Origin: Staphylotrichum longicolle
Lineage: Eukaryota > Ascomycota > Sordariomycetes > Sordariales > Chaetomiaceae
Reading direction: 5' to 3'
Assembly: GCA_019096155.1 (NCBI GenBank)
Contig: JAHCVI010000001.1
Location: 13,665,243-13,729,242 of the forward strand
DNA length: 64,000 nucleotides
Made by a program: the position numbers and the translations under genes. The notes under the pieces are model-generated. The model was given only the letters and a program-made list of their open reading frames with translations. It searched no databases and was not told where the DNA came from. Shown one piece after another: positions 11,965 through 23,519 of the stretch (its first letter is position 1; each line of letters opens with the position of its first letter).

Positions 11965-13762
11965 ATGTCCTCTCACGAGAAGGAGTCGGCTCCCGCAGCC
12001 TCTCACATCGGCGACCTGTCTGCCACCCAAGATGTCGAGCGCATTGAGGCGCCCGTCACCTGGAAGGCCTACCTCATCTGCGCCTTCGCCTCGTTCGGTG
12101 GTATCTTCTTCGGTTACGACTCCGGTTACATCAACGGCGTCCTCGGCTCCCCGATCTTCATCCACGCCGTCGAGGGCCCCACTGCCGACGCCATCTCGGA
12201 ATCCCACACCTCGCTCATCGTCTCTATCCTGTCCTGCGGTACCTTCTTCGGTGCGCTCATCGCTGGTGATGTCGCCGACATCATGGGTCGCAAGTGGACT
12301 GTCATTCTCGGTTGCTTGATCTACATCATCGGTGTCGTTATCCAGATGATCACTGGTCTTGGCGATGCTCTCGGTGCCATCGTTGCTGGTCGTCTCATCG
12401 CCGGTCTCGGTGTCGGCTTCGAGTCCGCCGTCGTCATTCTGTACATGTCTGAGATTGTAAGTCGACCTTGTGATCCCGCTCACGCATTCATCGGATTTGC
12501 AGCTGACATGAAACGATCACAGTGCCCCCGCAAGGTTCGCGGTGCCCTGGTCGCCGGCTACCAGTTCTGCATCACCATCGGTATCATGCTTGCTTCCTGT
12601 GTCATCTATGCCACCAAGGAGAGGCCCGACACCGGCAACTACCGTATCCCCATCGCCATCCAGTTTGCCTGGGCTCTCATCCTCGGCGGCGGTCTCCTCT
12701 TCCTCCCCGACTCCCCCCGCTACTTCGTCAAGAAGGGCAACCTCCAGGCCGCCACCGACGCCCTGTCCCGCCTCCGTGGCCAGCCCCGCGAGTCCGAGTA
12801 CATCCAGGTCGAGCTCTCTGAGATCGTCGCCAACGAGGAGTACGAGCGCCAGCTGATCCCCTCGACCACCTGGTTCGGCAGCTGGGCCAACTGCTTCAAG
12901 GGTTCGCTGTGGAAGCCCAACTCCAACCTGCGCAAGACCATCCTCGGTACCTCTCTGCAGATGATGCAGCAATGGTGAGTTTCGTTGTCCACCGTCTTTA
13001 AATTAAATTGGATTCGCTTGCTGACAGTGGTTTGCGTCCAGGACTGGTGTCAACTTCATCTTCTACTACTCGACTCCCTTCCTCCAGTCGACTGGCGCCA
13101 TTGACAACACTTTCCTCATCTCCATGGTGTTCACCATCATCAACGTGTGCTCGACTCCCATCTCGTTCTACACTGTCGAGAAGTTCGGTCGCCGCACCAT
13201 CCTCTTCTGGGGCGCTCTGGGCATGCTTATCTGCCAGTTCCTTGTCGGCATCATCGGTGTGACTATCGGCTTCAACCACACCCACCCCGACCCCACCGAC
13301 CCGACCAAGAGCATCGCCAACAACATCCCGGCCGTCAATGCGCAGATTGCCTTCATTGCGATCTTCATCTTCTTCTTCGCCTCGACCTGGGGCCCCGGCG
13401 CCTGGATCGTGATTGGTGAGATCTTCCCGCTGCCGATCCGCTCGCGTGGCGTCGGTCTCTCGACCGCCTCCAACTGGCTGTGGAACACCATCATCGCCGT
13501 CATCACCCCCTACATGGTCGGCGAGCACCGTGGCAACATGAAGTCGTCCGTCTTCTTCGTGTGGGGCGGTCTCTGCACCTGCGCCTTCGTCTACACCTAC
13601 TTCCTCGTCCCCGAGACCAAGGGTCTGTCGCTCGAGCAGGTCGACAAGATGATGGAGGAGACCACCCCGCGCACCTCGGCCAAGTGGAAGCCCACCAGCA
13701 CCTTTGCTGCCCGCGCCCACGCCGACGACGCCTACCTCAAGCACGGCGACGCCGCTGTCTAA
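11965..13762 (+). CDS. MFS sugar (hexose) transporter
   Basis: Three exons with introns 12457-12522 and 12975-13041 give 554 residues. The 12-helix sugar porter signatures are all present: FGYDSGYINGVLGSP in helix 1, DIMGRKWT in the helix 2-3 loop, GRLIAGLGVGFESAVVILYM, PRKVRGALVAGYQ, the LPDSPRYFVKKG motif before the central loop, QQWTGVNFIFYYS in helix 7, FGRRTILFWG, and PETKGLSLEQVDKM after helix 12. It should carry glucose or other monosaccharides by proton symport across the plasma membrane. The ATG at 11965 has a good context (CACCATGTC); an upstream in-frame ATG at 11893 would put an odd leader before the conserved start. The bias toward C-ending codons suggests high expression. Confidence 0.93.
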
Positions 13763-15533
13763 AGTGGGGGTCACGCATCGCAGATGCCGAGGGGGATCGG
13801 CCATTGCGCTTGCTTGCTTGCTTGCTCTTAGTACCATGATACCACTGCGTATATCAACAAGAAGTGGCTTTACGAATTACATGGCGTGACTCGCGACAAG
13901 TGCTGGTTGGATCAGTGATCAGTACGCAGTACTACTCTCTTATCGGGCGGGAGGATATCTGTCTAGAGACGTGGTACAAATTCTGCCTTTCTTCTGTTTC
14001 TTGTGCATCGGGCCTCGGACCCGACTTTGTAAATAATTCCCTAATCTCTCGCAATCCCGAGCAGAATGTGTCAAACTTCTCCGAGTCCCCAACCCAAACT
14101 GTGCATGTTGTCCCATCCAATATTGAAGTCTTGTGCAAGTCTTGACTCTTTCGAGCCTAGACTCTCCGAGTCCACTCCACTCCCTTGCTGAACTCCTGAA
14201 TAGCGGGGTCTCCCTCAGCTGAACAACCGAATTGGGTCTTGAAACAGGGAGAAAAAATGTGCACTCCAGGGGAGCTCCTGGGCCGTGAGATGAGAGTTAG
14301 CGATGGGCAGAAAATCGAGACATGCCCACCGCCCTTTTTTGGATGATCGTGCGACGGATCTCGCGGTGATCGCCAACGGGGCTGAGGGAGGGCCGGTTGC
14401 ACGACGACTCGCGGACACAACTCGCGACGTCGGACCAAATGCAGCCCAGGGACTGCCAACCCCGAGCCGTCGTGGAATGCAACGCAGGTTGTGCTCCTTT
14501 GTTGGATGTGCACAAGTACGGAGTACACCACGGATACAACCTGCAAATTGGATGCGGTTGCATGCCGGGAAATTTCCAAAGGGGGAAGTTCCAATCTTGA
14601 GGCTGCGGCACTGAACCCTGTCGGCTGCATGTGACCGCAAACAGACATCGGCTTCGCGGCGCCAGGCACGCCCAGGGCGCGCCACCTCCGCAATCGCCAG
14701 GCACTGGCGTGCAGCTGGAGCAAAGCCAAGCCAACGGCCAGGAGCCCCTGCCAGAACACGTCTGCAACATACAAACCAGAGAGACACAAAAAAAAAAAAA
14801 AATAAACGTTAACCAACTGCCGTCCAAGCCTTTCAGCGCCTATCCCAAGCTAGCTCGTCTCTCGCGCCTTGTCGGCCGGCAATCCGGCCAAGCTTCCGCG
14901 CTGCTGCCAACCTCATCAGCCGCGCTTCTTTGCCGTGCGGGAATTCTATTTCCCCGACCAGCCAAAGTGCCCCGCAGCACACCCTTCAACCCCGCACAAT
15001 CCATCGCGATTGGGACAATAGCGATGGGGTTTCTTCACTGCCGCGCGTGGCACGGTGGGTGCTTCACGCCAACGTGCGCCTGAGCACCGCCGATTGCGGT
15101 CTGATTGGGGCGAGATGCGCAGGTCAATGGCTGTGTGTTGATGGATTCGAGGGGTCGAGGTCGGGACTGCCGGCTGCTGGCCCCAGCCGTATATAGCCCT
15201 CTGCGCCCATCCGAAGCTCTGTGCCACCCTCCCTGCTGACGGATTTACATATTGTATTGCCTCACGAGGGTATCACAGAGATCACCAACAACCAGCAAAC
15301 CCCGGAACCCTGGACCCGGGGCCCCTCACCACCGAACGCAAAGCACGTTGCACGCCGCCCCGCGACCCGCCCCGCCGCAGCACAACGGAGGAAGACAAGA
15401 GCACGGAACTGAAACACACAACGGACCGAATTCACCGGCCCGCTCCGTGTGTGTAAGACAAGACACCCGGCCCGCAACAGCCAACCACACCCGCAACCCC
15501 CAAATTTCAGTCCACGGAACCAACTCGCCCACA
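13763..15533. other. Intergenic region with simple repeats and a long leader
   Basis: It contains the 3' region of the transporter, a (CTTG)4 microsatellite at 13809-13824 and an A15 run at 14788-14802. No gene is recognised. From the TATA box at 15190 onward it is probably the promoter and about 300-nt leader of the MetE-like gene. Confidence 0.5.
15190..15195 (+). promoter_or_regulatory. TATA-like box upstream of the MetE-like gene
   Basis: TATATA sits 339 bases before the ATG at 15534. If used, it implies a leader of about 300 nt. I see no upstream ATG between this box and the start codon. Confidence 0.35.
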
Positions 15534-16694
15534 ATGCCTCTCCCCGCCGGCGTCTACCGCGCCGACCACGTCGGTTCCTTCCTCCGCCCGCAGCCCATCC
15601 TGCGCGCGCGTGAGACCCTCGACGGCGCCAACCCCATCCCGGCCGCCGACCTCCGCGTCCTCGAGGACGAGCACATCGCCACCGTCGTGCACAAGCAGAT
15701 CGCCAGCGGCCTGCAGGCCGTCACCGACGGCGAGTTCCGCCGCGCGTGGTTCCACATCGACTTCCTGCAGCACCTCGCGGGCGTCGAGCGCCACGGGAGC
15801 CTGAGCTCGACCAACGTCACCTCGCACGGCGTCACGCCGCCCAAGCTGGTCGTGGTGGGCAAGCTGGGGCATCCGCAGGGGATCCAGGTCGAGGACTACA
15901 AGTATGTCGAGGGCGTGCGGGAGAAGGAGGTCAAGGAGGCGGGCGACGCGAAGAAGGTGACGACCAAGGTGTGCATTCCGAGCCCGACGATGGTGCACTT
16001 CCGTGGCGGGCGCGAGGCCATCTCGACCGAGGCCTACCCGACGCTGGACGGCTTCTTTGAGGATCTGGTCAAGGCGTACCAGGCCGAGATCGCGGACCTG
16101 TACGCGGCGGGCTGCCGGTTCGTGCAGCTCGACGACACCAACCTGGCGTACCTGTGCGATGAGGGCATGCGCTCCGAGGCGGCCAAGAGGCACGGCGAGG
16201 ACCCGCAGAAGCTCACCAAGCAGTACGTCTCCCTCATCAACGCCGCCGTCAGCCAGCGGCCGAAGGACATGGTCATCGGCATCCACCTGTGCCGTGGCAA
16301 CTTCCGCTCGCAGTGGTTCGCCGAGGGAGGGTACGAGCCCGTCGCCGAGGTGCTGTTCAAGGAGCTGGATGTGGACGTTTACTTCCTGGAGTACGACGAC
16401 GCGCGGTCGGGCGACTTCTCGCCGCTGCGGTTCCTTCCCGAGAACAAGACCGTTGTGCTGGGCGTCATGTCAAGCAAGAAGGCCGAGCTGGACGACAAGG
16501 AGGACATCGTCAGGCGGGTGAACGAGGCGGCCAAGTTCTGCCCGCGCGGGCTGGACCAGCTGTGCCTGTCGCACCAGTGCGGCTTCAGCTCCACCATGGA
16601 GGGCAACGACCTGACCGAGGAGCAGCAGTGGGCCAAGGTCAGGTTAGAGGTCGAGATTGCGAAGCAGGTTTGGGGCGACGATCTGTCGGTTTAA
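15534..16694 (+). CDS. Core MetE-like (cobalamin-independent methionine synthase family) methyltransferase
   Basis: A single exon of 386 residues, half the length of classical MetE, that matches only its catalytic C-terminal TIM barrel. The N-terminus has RADHVGSFLRP. The four zinc and thiol ligand positions of MetE can be read as His251 and Cys253 (in GIHLCRGN), Glu286 (in YFLEYDD) and Cys349 (in LSHQCGF). The active-site aspartate segment FVQLDDTNLAY is also present. Related short forms include bacterial YxjG/YxjH. The likely reaction is methyl transfer to a thiol such as homocysteine, but the methyl donor cannot be told from sequence. The gene stands alone. It is not the normal fungal MET6 enzyme, which has two domains. 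Confidence 0.88.
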   Translation: MPLPAGVYRADHVGSFLRPQPILRARETLDGANPIPAADLRVLEDEHIATVVHKQIASGLQAVTDGEFRRAWFHIDFLQHLAGVERHGSLSSTNVTSHGVTPPKLVVVGKLGHPQGIQVEDYKYVEGVREKEVKEAGDAKKVTTKVCIPSPTMVHFRGGREAISTEAYPTLDGFFEDLVKAYQAEIADLYAAGCRFVQLDDTNLAYLCDEGMRSEAAKRHGEDPQKLTKQYVSLINAAVSQRPKDMVIGIHLCRGNFRSQWFAEGGYEPVAEVLFKELDVDVYFLEYDDARSGDFSPLRFLPENKTVVLGVMSSKKAELDDKEDIVRRVNEAAKFCPRGLDQLCLSHQCGFSSTMEGNDLTEEQQWAKVRLEVEIAKQVWGDDLSV

Positions 16695-16913
16695 GGGGTG
16701 GCCTTGGAAAGGAGTTGACGTTCAACATCGATACCCTTCGCTATTCAACAGCGAGCATGAATGTATGGGGCTTGTACATCAGGCACTGGTCTAGAAAAGG
16801 CAGGGGGCGTGGCCCGGACTGCCGCTGTATATAGAAATCTGCATTTGCCGGTCAATGATACTAGATCTTGTACATGCTCCCAATCCTATCCCATGGCTAT
16901 CCTCCCTTGCTCC

Positions 16914-18161
16914 TCAGGCGACCTCGATCGCCCGCAGGAACGCCGCACTCTCGCAGCCCTCGCGTACCTTGGCGATGGGCGTGAGGTATGCCTCACCGCT
17001 CTCATCCTCGCCTTGTACCTTCCGCACATATGCCTGCGCAACTTTCAACCACATCGCCTTCTCCGCCTTGCTCGCCCCCTGTCCCTCCCACACCCAAATC
17101 GTCTTGCCCGCGTCATCCAACACAAACACATCATCTCCATCCAGATCCCTCATCGAGATCCCCTCCCCAACATCCCTCACCAACCCAAACTCCAACCGCC
17201 CCGACTCATCGCTCAGCCTGAACAACCTCCTCCCCTCCGTCTCTCTTCCCACCCCCTGCGCACCCACGACCGGCCTCTCCGCCCTCAGCACTCCCGACTC
17301 CGACTCGGCACCACCGCCGCCCAACATCCTCACCACCGCCCTCCCGCCCGCCTCCCCCTGCGCGACGACCTCCACGTCCCCCCTCTTGGCCAGCCTCATC
17401 TCGTGCACCACCTGCGCCGCCTTGGCCCGCTCCATCGGCGAGCACCGACCGCCCTGCCACACCCAGATCTTGGCGCCGCGCTCTAGGATGAAGACGTCGC
17501 CCTCGTCGAGGCTGCGCCACGTGGGCTCGACCTCGCAGACGATGACCCCCCCGTCATTTGGGGCGGGAGCGGCGGCGGAGGAAGAAGAGGGGTGCTTGAA
17601 AACCCTGAGCAGCGTCGTCACCTCATCTTCTGGGGTGGTGGTTGGAGGAGAAGTCTCGACGACGTGCCGGAAGCCCGACGCGACCCCGCCGCGGAGGAAG
17701 GTCAGGCGCGGGAAGAGGGCGAGGAACGACGGCGAGGGCCGGGCCTGCAGCTCGCGATGCTGGACGGCGGCGCCGCGCAGGAAGGCGTCGAGCTCGACCG
17801 TCTTGTAGGCGGCGGTGCCGGCCTCGTCCTGGGTGGTGTGCGCGCCGAGGAGGAAGTGGATCGCGTGTGTGAGTTTTGTGGGGTCGGTTTTGGGGGACAG
17901 AGCTTGCGAGGAGAGGATGATGTAGCTGTCGCCCGAGTAGAATTGGCCGTGGGCGGAGGGCGGGACGGGGACGACGGAGAAGTCCTCGATGCGCCAGACG
18001 AAGAGGCCCGGGGTGACGCCCACGCGGCCGTCGTTCCAGGCGGGCTCGGTGGCTGCCGAGGCGTACTTGACTTTGTGGTCGAGGTCGGAGCCGATGAGTT
18101 CGATGTTGCTGTCTTTGATGTCGTATTCCTTGAGGTGGACGAGTCCGTTGTGGGGTGCCAT
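16914..18161 (-). CDS. Gelsolin/severin-family actin-binding protein
   Basis: One exon of 415 residues. Three gelsolin-like domains can be read. The first runs from about 40 to 160 and includes GLFVWRIEDF, GDSYIILSS and GAHTTQDEAGTAAYKTVELD. The second, at about 195-275, includes SLDEGDVFILERGAKIWVWQ. The third, at about 305-400, includes DLDGDDVFVLDDAGKTIWVW. The three-domain layout is that of fragmin/severin, which cap and sever actin filaments in a calcium-dependent way in the cytosol. The N-terminal segment LKEYDIKDSNIELIGSDLD, before domain 1, is typical of the fungal form. The third domain is followed by only about 15 residues. Confidence 0.88.
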   Translation of the reverse strand: MAPHNGLVHLKEYDIKDSNIELIGSDLDHKVKYASAATEPAWNDGRVGVTPGLFVWRIEDFSVVPVPPSAHGQFYSGDSYIILSSQALSPKTDPTKLTHAIHFLLGAHTTQDEAGTAAYKTVELDAFLRGAAVQHRELQARPSPSFLALFPRLTFLRGGVASGFRHVVETSPPTTTPEDEVTTLLRVFKHPSSSSAAAPAPNDGGVIVCEVEPTWRSLDEGDVFILERGAKIWVWQGGRCSPMERAKAAQVVHEMRLAKRGDVEVVAQGEAGGRAVVRMLGGGGAESESGVLRAERPVVGAQGVGRETEGRRLFRLSDESGRLEFGLVRDVGEGISMRDLDGDDVFVLDDAGKTIWVWEGQGASKAEKAMWLKVAQAYVRKVQGEDESGEAYLTPIAKVREGCESAAFLRAIEVA

Positions 18162-18596
18162 TATGTTTGTCTGCCGGTCGAAAATCTTGAGCTGAGTGTG
18201 TTAGTGATGGTGGGGTTTGATTGAGTGGGTTTGGTGAAGTGGTGAGTGAGTGAGAGTTGGTCTGAGGACGAGTTGTGGGGTGGTCAATGAACTTGGTGTC
18301 GATCAGTGTTTCAGACAACCCCATTTGTGCCACATTTGGACGGCAGATGCGGATATTCCTGGACTGGCTTGAAACGTCCATCCACGCACCCACGTGGTTA
18401 TGTGGCTCATTGCTGACCGTCCGCCGCATCGATTTCTCACCCTCAACACTTGGACCTCCTCAAAACTAACGTGAAGAACATCAACGTCGTAGGCAACAAA
18501 GAAGCATCAATTTGACACTAGCCTTTTGTTGCATCACACAGCTGAGTGCTCTCCTTTCCAATCGCCAACCCCCTTGCCCCGTTGCTTCTCATCTCC
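18162..18596. other. Intergenic region between two minus-strand genes
   Basis: It serves as 3' region of the rhodopsin-domain gene and promoter of the gelsolin gene. No other feature is seen. Confidence 0.5.
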
Positions 18597-19903
18597 TCAA
18601 CCTTGATGTTGGCGACTGGAGCTGTGACCCCGACTCCCCTGAACAGGTTCACTTGTCGCACTTTGAGCAGGTTCTTCGGCTCCTACTAGAACCTCAACTG
18701 TCCGCACGATGGCCCTGCTTTGCCCATTCATGGATTGTAGCGGAATGGATGTGTCAAGTGGCCCACCGGAGATACACCAGGACCGTGACTGCCGACGGAG
18801 GTCTGCTGATGGCGAGAAAGAGTGAGTTGCGGCCACCCCTGAATTACCTCCTCTGGCCAGCAGCGCGCCATGAAGAATTGGTCTGGGAACCTTGTGGATA
18901 AAATGACGCAGAACAGGGACTGACGCCGCGACGATGATGGCCACTGGCTCAGCATACGTCCACACGACCAGGGGAACGGAGTCGTCTGCGCCAGTTAGCA
19001 ACCTAGCTCCAGCTCACATTTTTGGCAGACATACATGTGATATCGTGTTCGAAATGTTCGCATCTCATGTGATCGATTTTAATAATCGCCGTCACTCCAG
19101 ACCTGGAAAGTCCGTGTAAGTGTTTGTCATCAGCGTTGACGATGTTAAGCGGTGCGGAAAGAGACTGACAGAATCCCGAAACTCATGGCCGCCCCCAAAC
19201 CGATTCTCTCTGCTACTTGCATGTGCAGATGCCAAATGAAGAACCACGGGAGAATGGCAAACGCAAAGTCTGTAACGACCGACCACGCTGGAAGGATGTC
19301 AGCCGTGTCCAGTGGCAACAGATTGCACCACTCGAGGCTCAACTAACCTGGTCCGAGGAATACAAAACCTCTGATTCTGCCTTCCGCGTTGCAGACGACA
19401 GTGACCTGGTGGTCCCAAATCACAACCCAAAGAAAGATAGCAAATCCGACCATGACGGCGTTGACCGACACAGCAAGTACCCAGACGACCCTCCGTTGCC
19501 AACGGTCTCTGACCACCTGCAACAACGTAATAGCAATCGACGATTTGCCTAAGGCGCTGGAGCTGACAGCAAAGAACTCGCAGGCCGCCACCAGCCGGAG
19601 CGCGGGGGCGGGACCGGTCTTGAGGTCCGCGAGGTGCCGGCCATATCCAAAGGAGACGGCGATGGCGATAAGAGTGAACGAAACGATGAGAAAGAACTAA
19701 GCAGTTGTCAGTCTGGGACATAGTCTGGATACCGTTCGACGCCAGACACTTACCCACGCCGCGATCAAGGTGTAGTCGTCCCAGCGGATGGGCCGCCCAC
19801 GCATGCGCTTGCAAAGAATCCGCAGCACGACGGCCAACGTCGCGAGAAGTGTGAGTACTGAAAAGGCCCATAACATGGGCTCAGCCGCGTTTGAATTTGC
19901 CAT
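18597..19903 (-). CDS. Seven-helix rhodopsin-domain membrane protein (Pth11-like fungal family)
   Basis: Five exons (19903-19754, 19696-19348, 19287-19170, 19102-19035, 18985-18597) with canonical GT-AG borders and CTGAC/CTAAC branch sites give 357 residues. Landmarks of the fungal rhodopsin domain are MRGRPIRWDDYTLIAAW after helix 1, SFGYGRHL, LGKSSIAITLLQV, VTVVCNAEG, PAWSVVTDFAFAILPWFFIW, SGVTAIIK, and DSVPLVVWTYAEPVAIIVAA in helix 7. The tail is hydrophilic. The start MANSNAAEP at 19903 was chosen over upstream ATGs because helix 1 follows at once. Family members are plasma-membrane proteins, some acting as receptors in surface sensing. The ligand is unknown. An apparent in-frame stop near 19343 lies inside the 60-nt second intron. 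Confidence 0.87.
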
Positions 19904-20553
19904 TCTTGCCCCTCGTTCTCCGTGCTCTGTCTTCGGCGTGGCGGCTTGCAAGTCATGGCGGAAGGTGAGGTTCAACGGGCCATGGCTTAATATAAATCTC
20001 GTAGAAGAGTCACCGGAAACTCTGAGAAACGTGGCAAGGGACACCAAACGCTGGTTGGTTCAACGTGGAGCGACTTTGCTGCAATCTGAAAGCAGTTCCC
20101 GCTTCGGGACCATTGTCAACATCAAGCAGACAAAACGACACCATGAATGCATCCCATTGCGGAGTCATAAAACTCATTATGCAATGTTGAAAAGCCAGTG
20201 CAACGTGCCTTGTGTTCGCTGTGCCTAGCCATCCATCACCTTTGCTCCTTTCAGGCCGGTACTAATGGGGGCTTGATCAAAACAACAATCAGATGGACAA
20301 AGGTTGTTTATCTTGAACCTCTACCTTAGCAACAAATCGGTATTAGGTGTTTCATTAACCCAAGAATGCTTGCGTGTGATTTAAGTGCCAAGCTTTGACA
20401 TGGTGGCGCAGTGTAAGTGCAGGTGAGATGGAGAGTTGGGCACGTAGGGGGTCTATTGTATGCTCGCGTCACACTTGAATTTCAACTTGACATACACGGT
20501 ACGTGATGAAACTAACAACCGTAACTACTGCGTCCCACGCTTGGGATTGAACC
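19904..20553. other. Intergenic region
   Basis: It holds the promoter of the rhodopsin-domain gene and the 3' region of the next minus-strand gene. It is AT-richer than the genes and nothing else is recognised. Confidence 0.5.
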
Positions 20554-21498
20554 CTATCCTTTCATGGCATCCTGATACACAGTGGGATCGACAAACTTGG
20601 CCAAGTCGGCCCTCGTAAAGGCTTGCCGTCTGTCCGCTTTGGACAGGTACTGCTCCTCATACGCCAAGTAATCAATCAGATCTTGTCCCAGGCTCCCGGG
20701 ACCCCATTTATGGTCATCCCACACCTTCTTCAGGACAGGAACATCCACCCCGACCGTCTGCGCGACGGTCGAATACACCTTGTCCGGCTGGTTCTTGAAG
20801 ACGTCATAAGTCTGGTTGAGCGCCCTGACGAATTGCACAATCTTCTTGCGAGTACCGGCGTCATTGAGCTTCTCCGCCGTTGAGTATAGGCTGTAAACCT
20901 CCCTGTATATGCTGGCATTTTTGAAGACAGCGACGTTGGCCTCCCCGAGGGCTTCGATCCCAAGCTCCACGGCTGTCTCCCAGATGCCAAAGGCGTCAAT
21001 CTTCCGATTCTTGAGCTGCTGAGGGAACGAGTTGGCGCCGCATGGTGCGCGCATGCATACGTCGCCGCTGACGACGGTGTAGTCTTGCTGTGACAGGCCC
21101 GCGCTGGACAGGAGTTGGCGGACAAAGACTTCGGCTGATGAGCCGGGCATGGTGCCGATGCGCTTGCCCTTGAGGTCGGCCAAGGTTTGGATTCCCGCGG
21201 CCTTGTTCGCGACGAGGCGGTAGGTGACTTCGACGATGATGCCGATGAGGCGGTAGTTCTTGTTGCGGACGTAGTTTTTGAGGCCTTGTGTCTCGGCGTT
21301 GGCGCCGAGATCGACCGTCTTGTCGCTCAGGCTTGCAACGCCGCCATTGACGATGGTGGCCGTGTCGCCCTTGTAAAAGTTCTTGATTGCGTACGCAATT
21401 GGCGTATGCTCGATCCAACTCTGACTGCAGGCTACACGCAGACACTTGGCCTGGGTACCGAACAAGGCCGCCAGAGAAAAGAGAGGGAAAAGACGCAT
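20554..21498 (-). CDS. Secreted NMT1/SsuA-like solute-binding protein
   Basis: One exon of 314 residues. Residues 1-17 are a signal peptide, followed at once by a two-lobe periplasmic-binding fold. RVACSQSWIEHTPIAYAI forms the first strand and helix. VNGGVASLSDKTVDLGANAE is the motif by which SsuA/TauA proteins hold sulfonates and NMT1/THI5 relatives hold their ligand. The segment LADLKGKRIGTMPGSSAEVF is the hinge region, followed by RKIDAFGIWETAVELG. These are substrate-binding parts of bacterial ABC importers for sulfonates, nitrate or thiamine precursors. Here there is no partner permease or ATPase. A lone exported fungal copy may scavenge or sense a small anion; horizontal origin is possible but untested. 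Confidence 0.8.
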   Translation of the reverse strand: MRLFPLFSLAALFGTQAKCLRVACSQSWIEHTPIAYAIKNFYKGDTATIVNGGVASLSDKTVDLGANAETQGLKNYVRNKNYRLIGIIVEVTYRLVANKAAGIQTLADLKGKRIGTMPGSSAEVFVRQLLSSAGLSQQDYTVVSGDVCMRAPCGANSFPQQLKNRKIDAFGIWETAVELGIEALGEANVAVFKNASIYREVYSLYSTAEKLNDAGTRKKIVQFVRALNQTYDVFKNQPDKVYSTVAQTVGVDVPVLKKVWDDHKWGPGSLGQDLIDYLAYEEQYLSKADRRQAFTRADLAKFVDPTVYQDAMKG

Positions 21499-23519
21499 CG
21501 TGGGCGGCGCTGTGCTGTAGAGTAAGGCAAGTCTCTGACTCCCCGTGGCCTGTGTGAGAATACACGGCTGCAGCGTCTCCTCGTGTTCCTTTATAAGCTC
21601 CTACTTCTTACGTTCACACATGTCTGGAACGCCATTCAATATATTTCGGATGTCCAGCCGAGCCTGGAATCTGGGGAACGGCTCAAGCTAATATGGGGAA
21701 ATATTGCATCAAACCTCATTCGCCCAGTTCAGTGTGTGAGTTGCAACCTCTGCCAAGAATAGTGCTCGTCCTCACCATCTTTTCATTCTCAATCTTGGTT
21801 CCAATCAATCTGCCAGCACCCTCGGCAGTGCTATGATAGGTAACCCCGTGCGCTAGGGCAGCATTGAAACCAACGCAGGACGCCTTTCTCGCGATGCTTG
21901 GCAAGGGTTTTCGGTTTTATATTAGACTTCAAATTAGCCGTCCTTCTGGGACAGTCCCTACCGACCCTTCAGTTTGGGACATAGAGTGGGAAGCATCCAA
22001 TGAGACCTCGGCAGTTGCGCTGTACAATCACAGGTCAGGGAAATATAAACAGACAGTGTCGGAATCCATGCTGTAGGGGCAGGTATGGTCTAAATTCCCT
22101 TATCGAGGCCTACTGAAACCGAACTGGACCACCCCTTAGCTTTCACCACACGCAAACCCTAAAAAAGAGGGTGGCCTAGCGACCTGCCCTCGCGGTCTCG
22201 CACTGAGATTCTTCCACTCTTTCTGGCCCTTCCCAGTCCCTGTGTGCCCTGAATTGCCACCTCTCTAACACTGTCCGCTGCAGCGGCGCAGTTGGCTGGG
22301 ATGGGTTTCCAGTGGACGCGCAGGGAACAGACCCCCGATTTAGCCACGAACCTTTACCCAGGTTTTACAACCGCCAGGTGATTGACTTGAAACGTTATGA
22401 CTTGGGATTCCTGAATGTCGAGTTGACGAACAGGACACTTTACAGAGGAGAGGAACTGCGTCGTCTCTCAGGTCCCTAAGGTATAGAGGTATCCCATCCG
22501 ACTTGGACAGCGAGGCCGTGATGCCGCTTCGCCCCCACGGGTGCCTTGACAACTCAGCCAGTTTGAGCTTATCAGGGTGTGACAGGTGATTCTACTGGAC
22601 GAAGAACCCGTCACATGGGAATTTTCGTATGCGTCCCACTGTCGATTTGCATTCGGTCCAGCCCTGTGAGAGCCTGAAAGGAGGAGTTGGTGCAGCATCG
22701 TACCTACGTTTCCCTTCCCCTTGACTCCCAGCCTTTCATAAACGGTCAACCCTACCGATAACTTTGTGATCTGGTTCCCGGTTATCATCGCTGTGATACG
22801 ACCAGGCAACAACCCAATGCCTGGCAGGCGTCACATCCACACCCGCTTCGCCGTTCTTCTGCCATGAACCCGTCTTGCACCCACACACGACAACCGCACA
22901 TAGCCGCCATGTCAAACGGTTACACCGAGCGGCGGTCCACCTGAATACCGTTCAACCTCGACACCGACACGTACACGCATTTTTCTCGCTGCAGCGAATG
23001 AGGTTGACCTGTGCTGGCCTCGGTCAAATCCCACCGGCGCAGTCGCTTTCCAAACAAGACGGTACCTGGTTATTGGAACTTGTGTGAAGAGAGGTGGTAC
23101 ACTTCCAGTTTCTGATTGGCGGGCCCCTGAGCCGTTCGTTATGCGTTGAATTTGGTATCACAATGCCCATTTTATTTTGGGGGCCATTTGCCATCCTGCA
23201 AGGGGGACGCCCTCGTCGGTGAGCGCCGCAAATATCACAATCCTGACCGCCGTGACTCACGCCTGAGGCAGTGCTGCTGACCACCACAGGATGCCTGGGA
23301 TGGAATGGACAGCTGCCTCATGGGACTTTGGTTTGGTCGTGTGATGGAAAACTGTGCCTCTCGTCTGGCATGGTACAAGTATTTGAACCGAGATCCCCCA
23401 GGGCAGCGATTGTCGTCTGAACTTCGTCGACAACATTGTAAATCTTCTCCTGAGAACACACCTACTACAACAATCACGAGCGTCTAAGCTTTTGCATCAT
23501 TCGAATCACAAAACTCAAC
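21499..23519. other. Gene-poor region
   Basis: About 2 kb with only short frames on both strands. No RNA gene, transposon end or family-like exon was found. The last 100 bases are the promoter and leader of the repeat-peptide gene. Confidence 0.45.

Noticed and set aside
11854..12483. 209-residue acidic frame antisense to the sugar transporter
   Set aside because: Shadow of strongly biased codons in the transporter gene.
19343..19348. Apparent in-frame TAG in the rhodopsin-domain gene, suggesting a pseudogene
   Set aside because: A 60-nt intron (19347-19288) with donor GTTAGT, branch CTGAC and acceptor CCAG removes it and gives the expected motif PAWSVVTDFAF.
20530..20560. Possible tRNA T-arm (GGGTTCAATCCC on the minus strand)
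   Set aside because: The stem does not pair and the sequence covers the stop codon of the solute-binding protein gene; no acceptor or anticodon arm is present.
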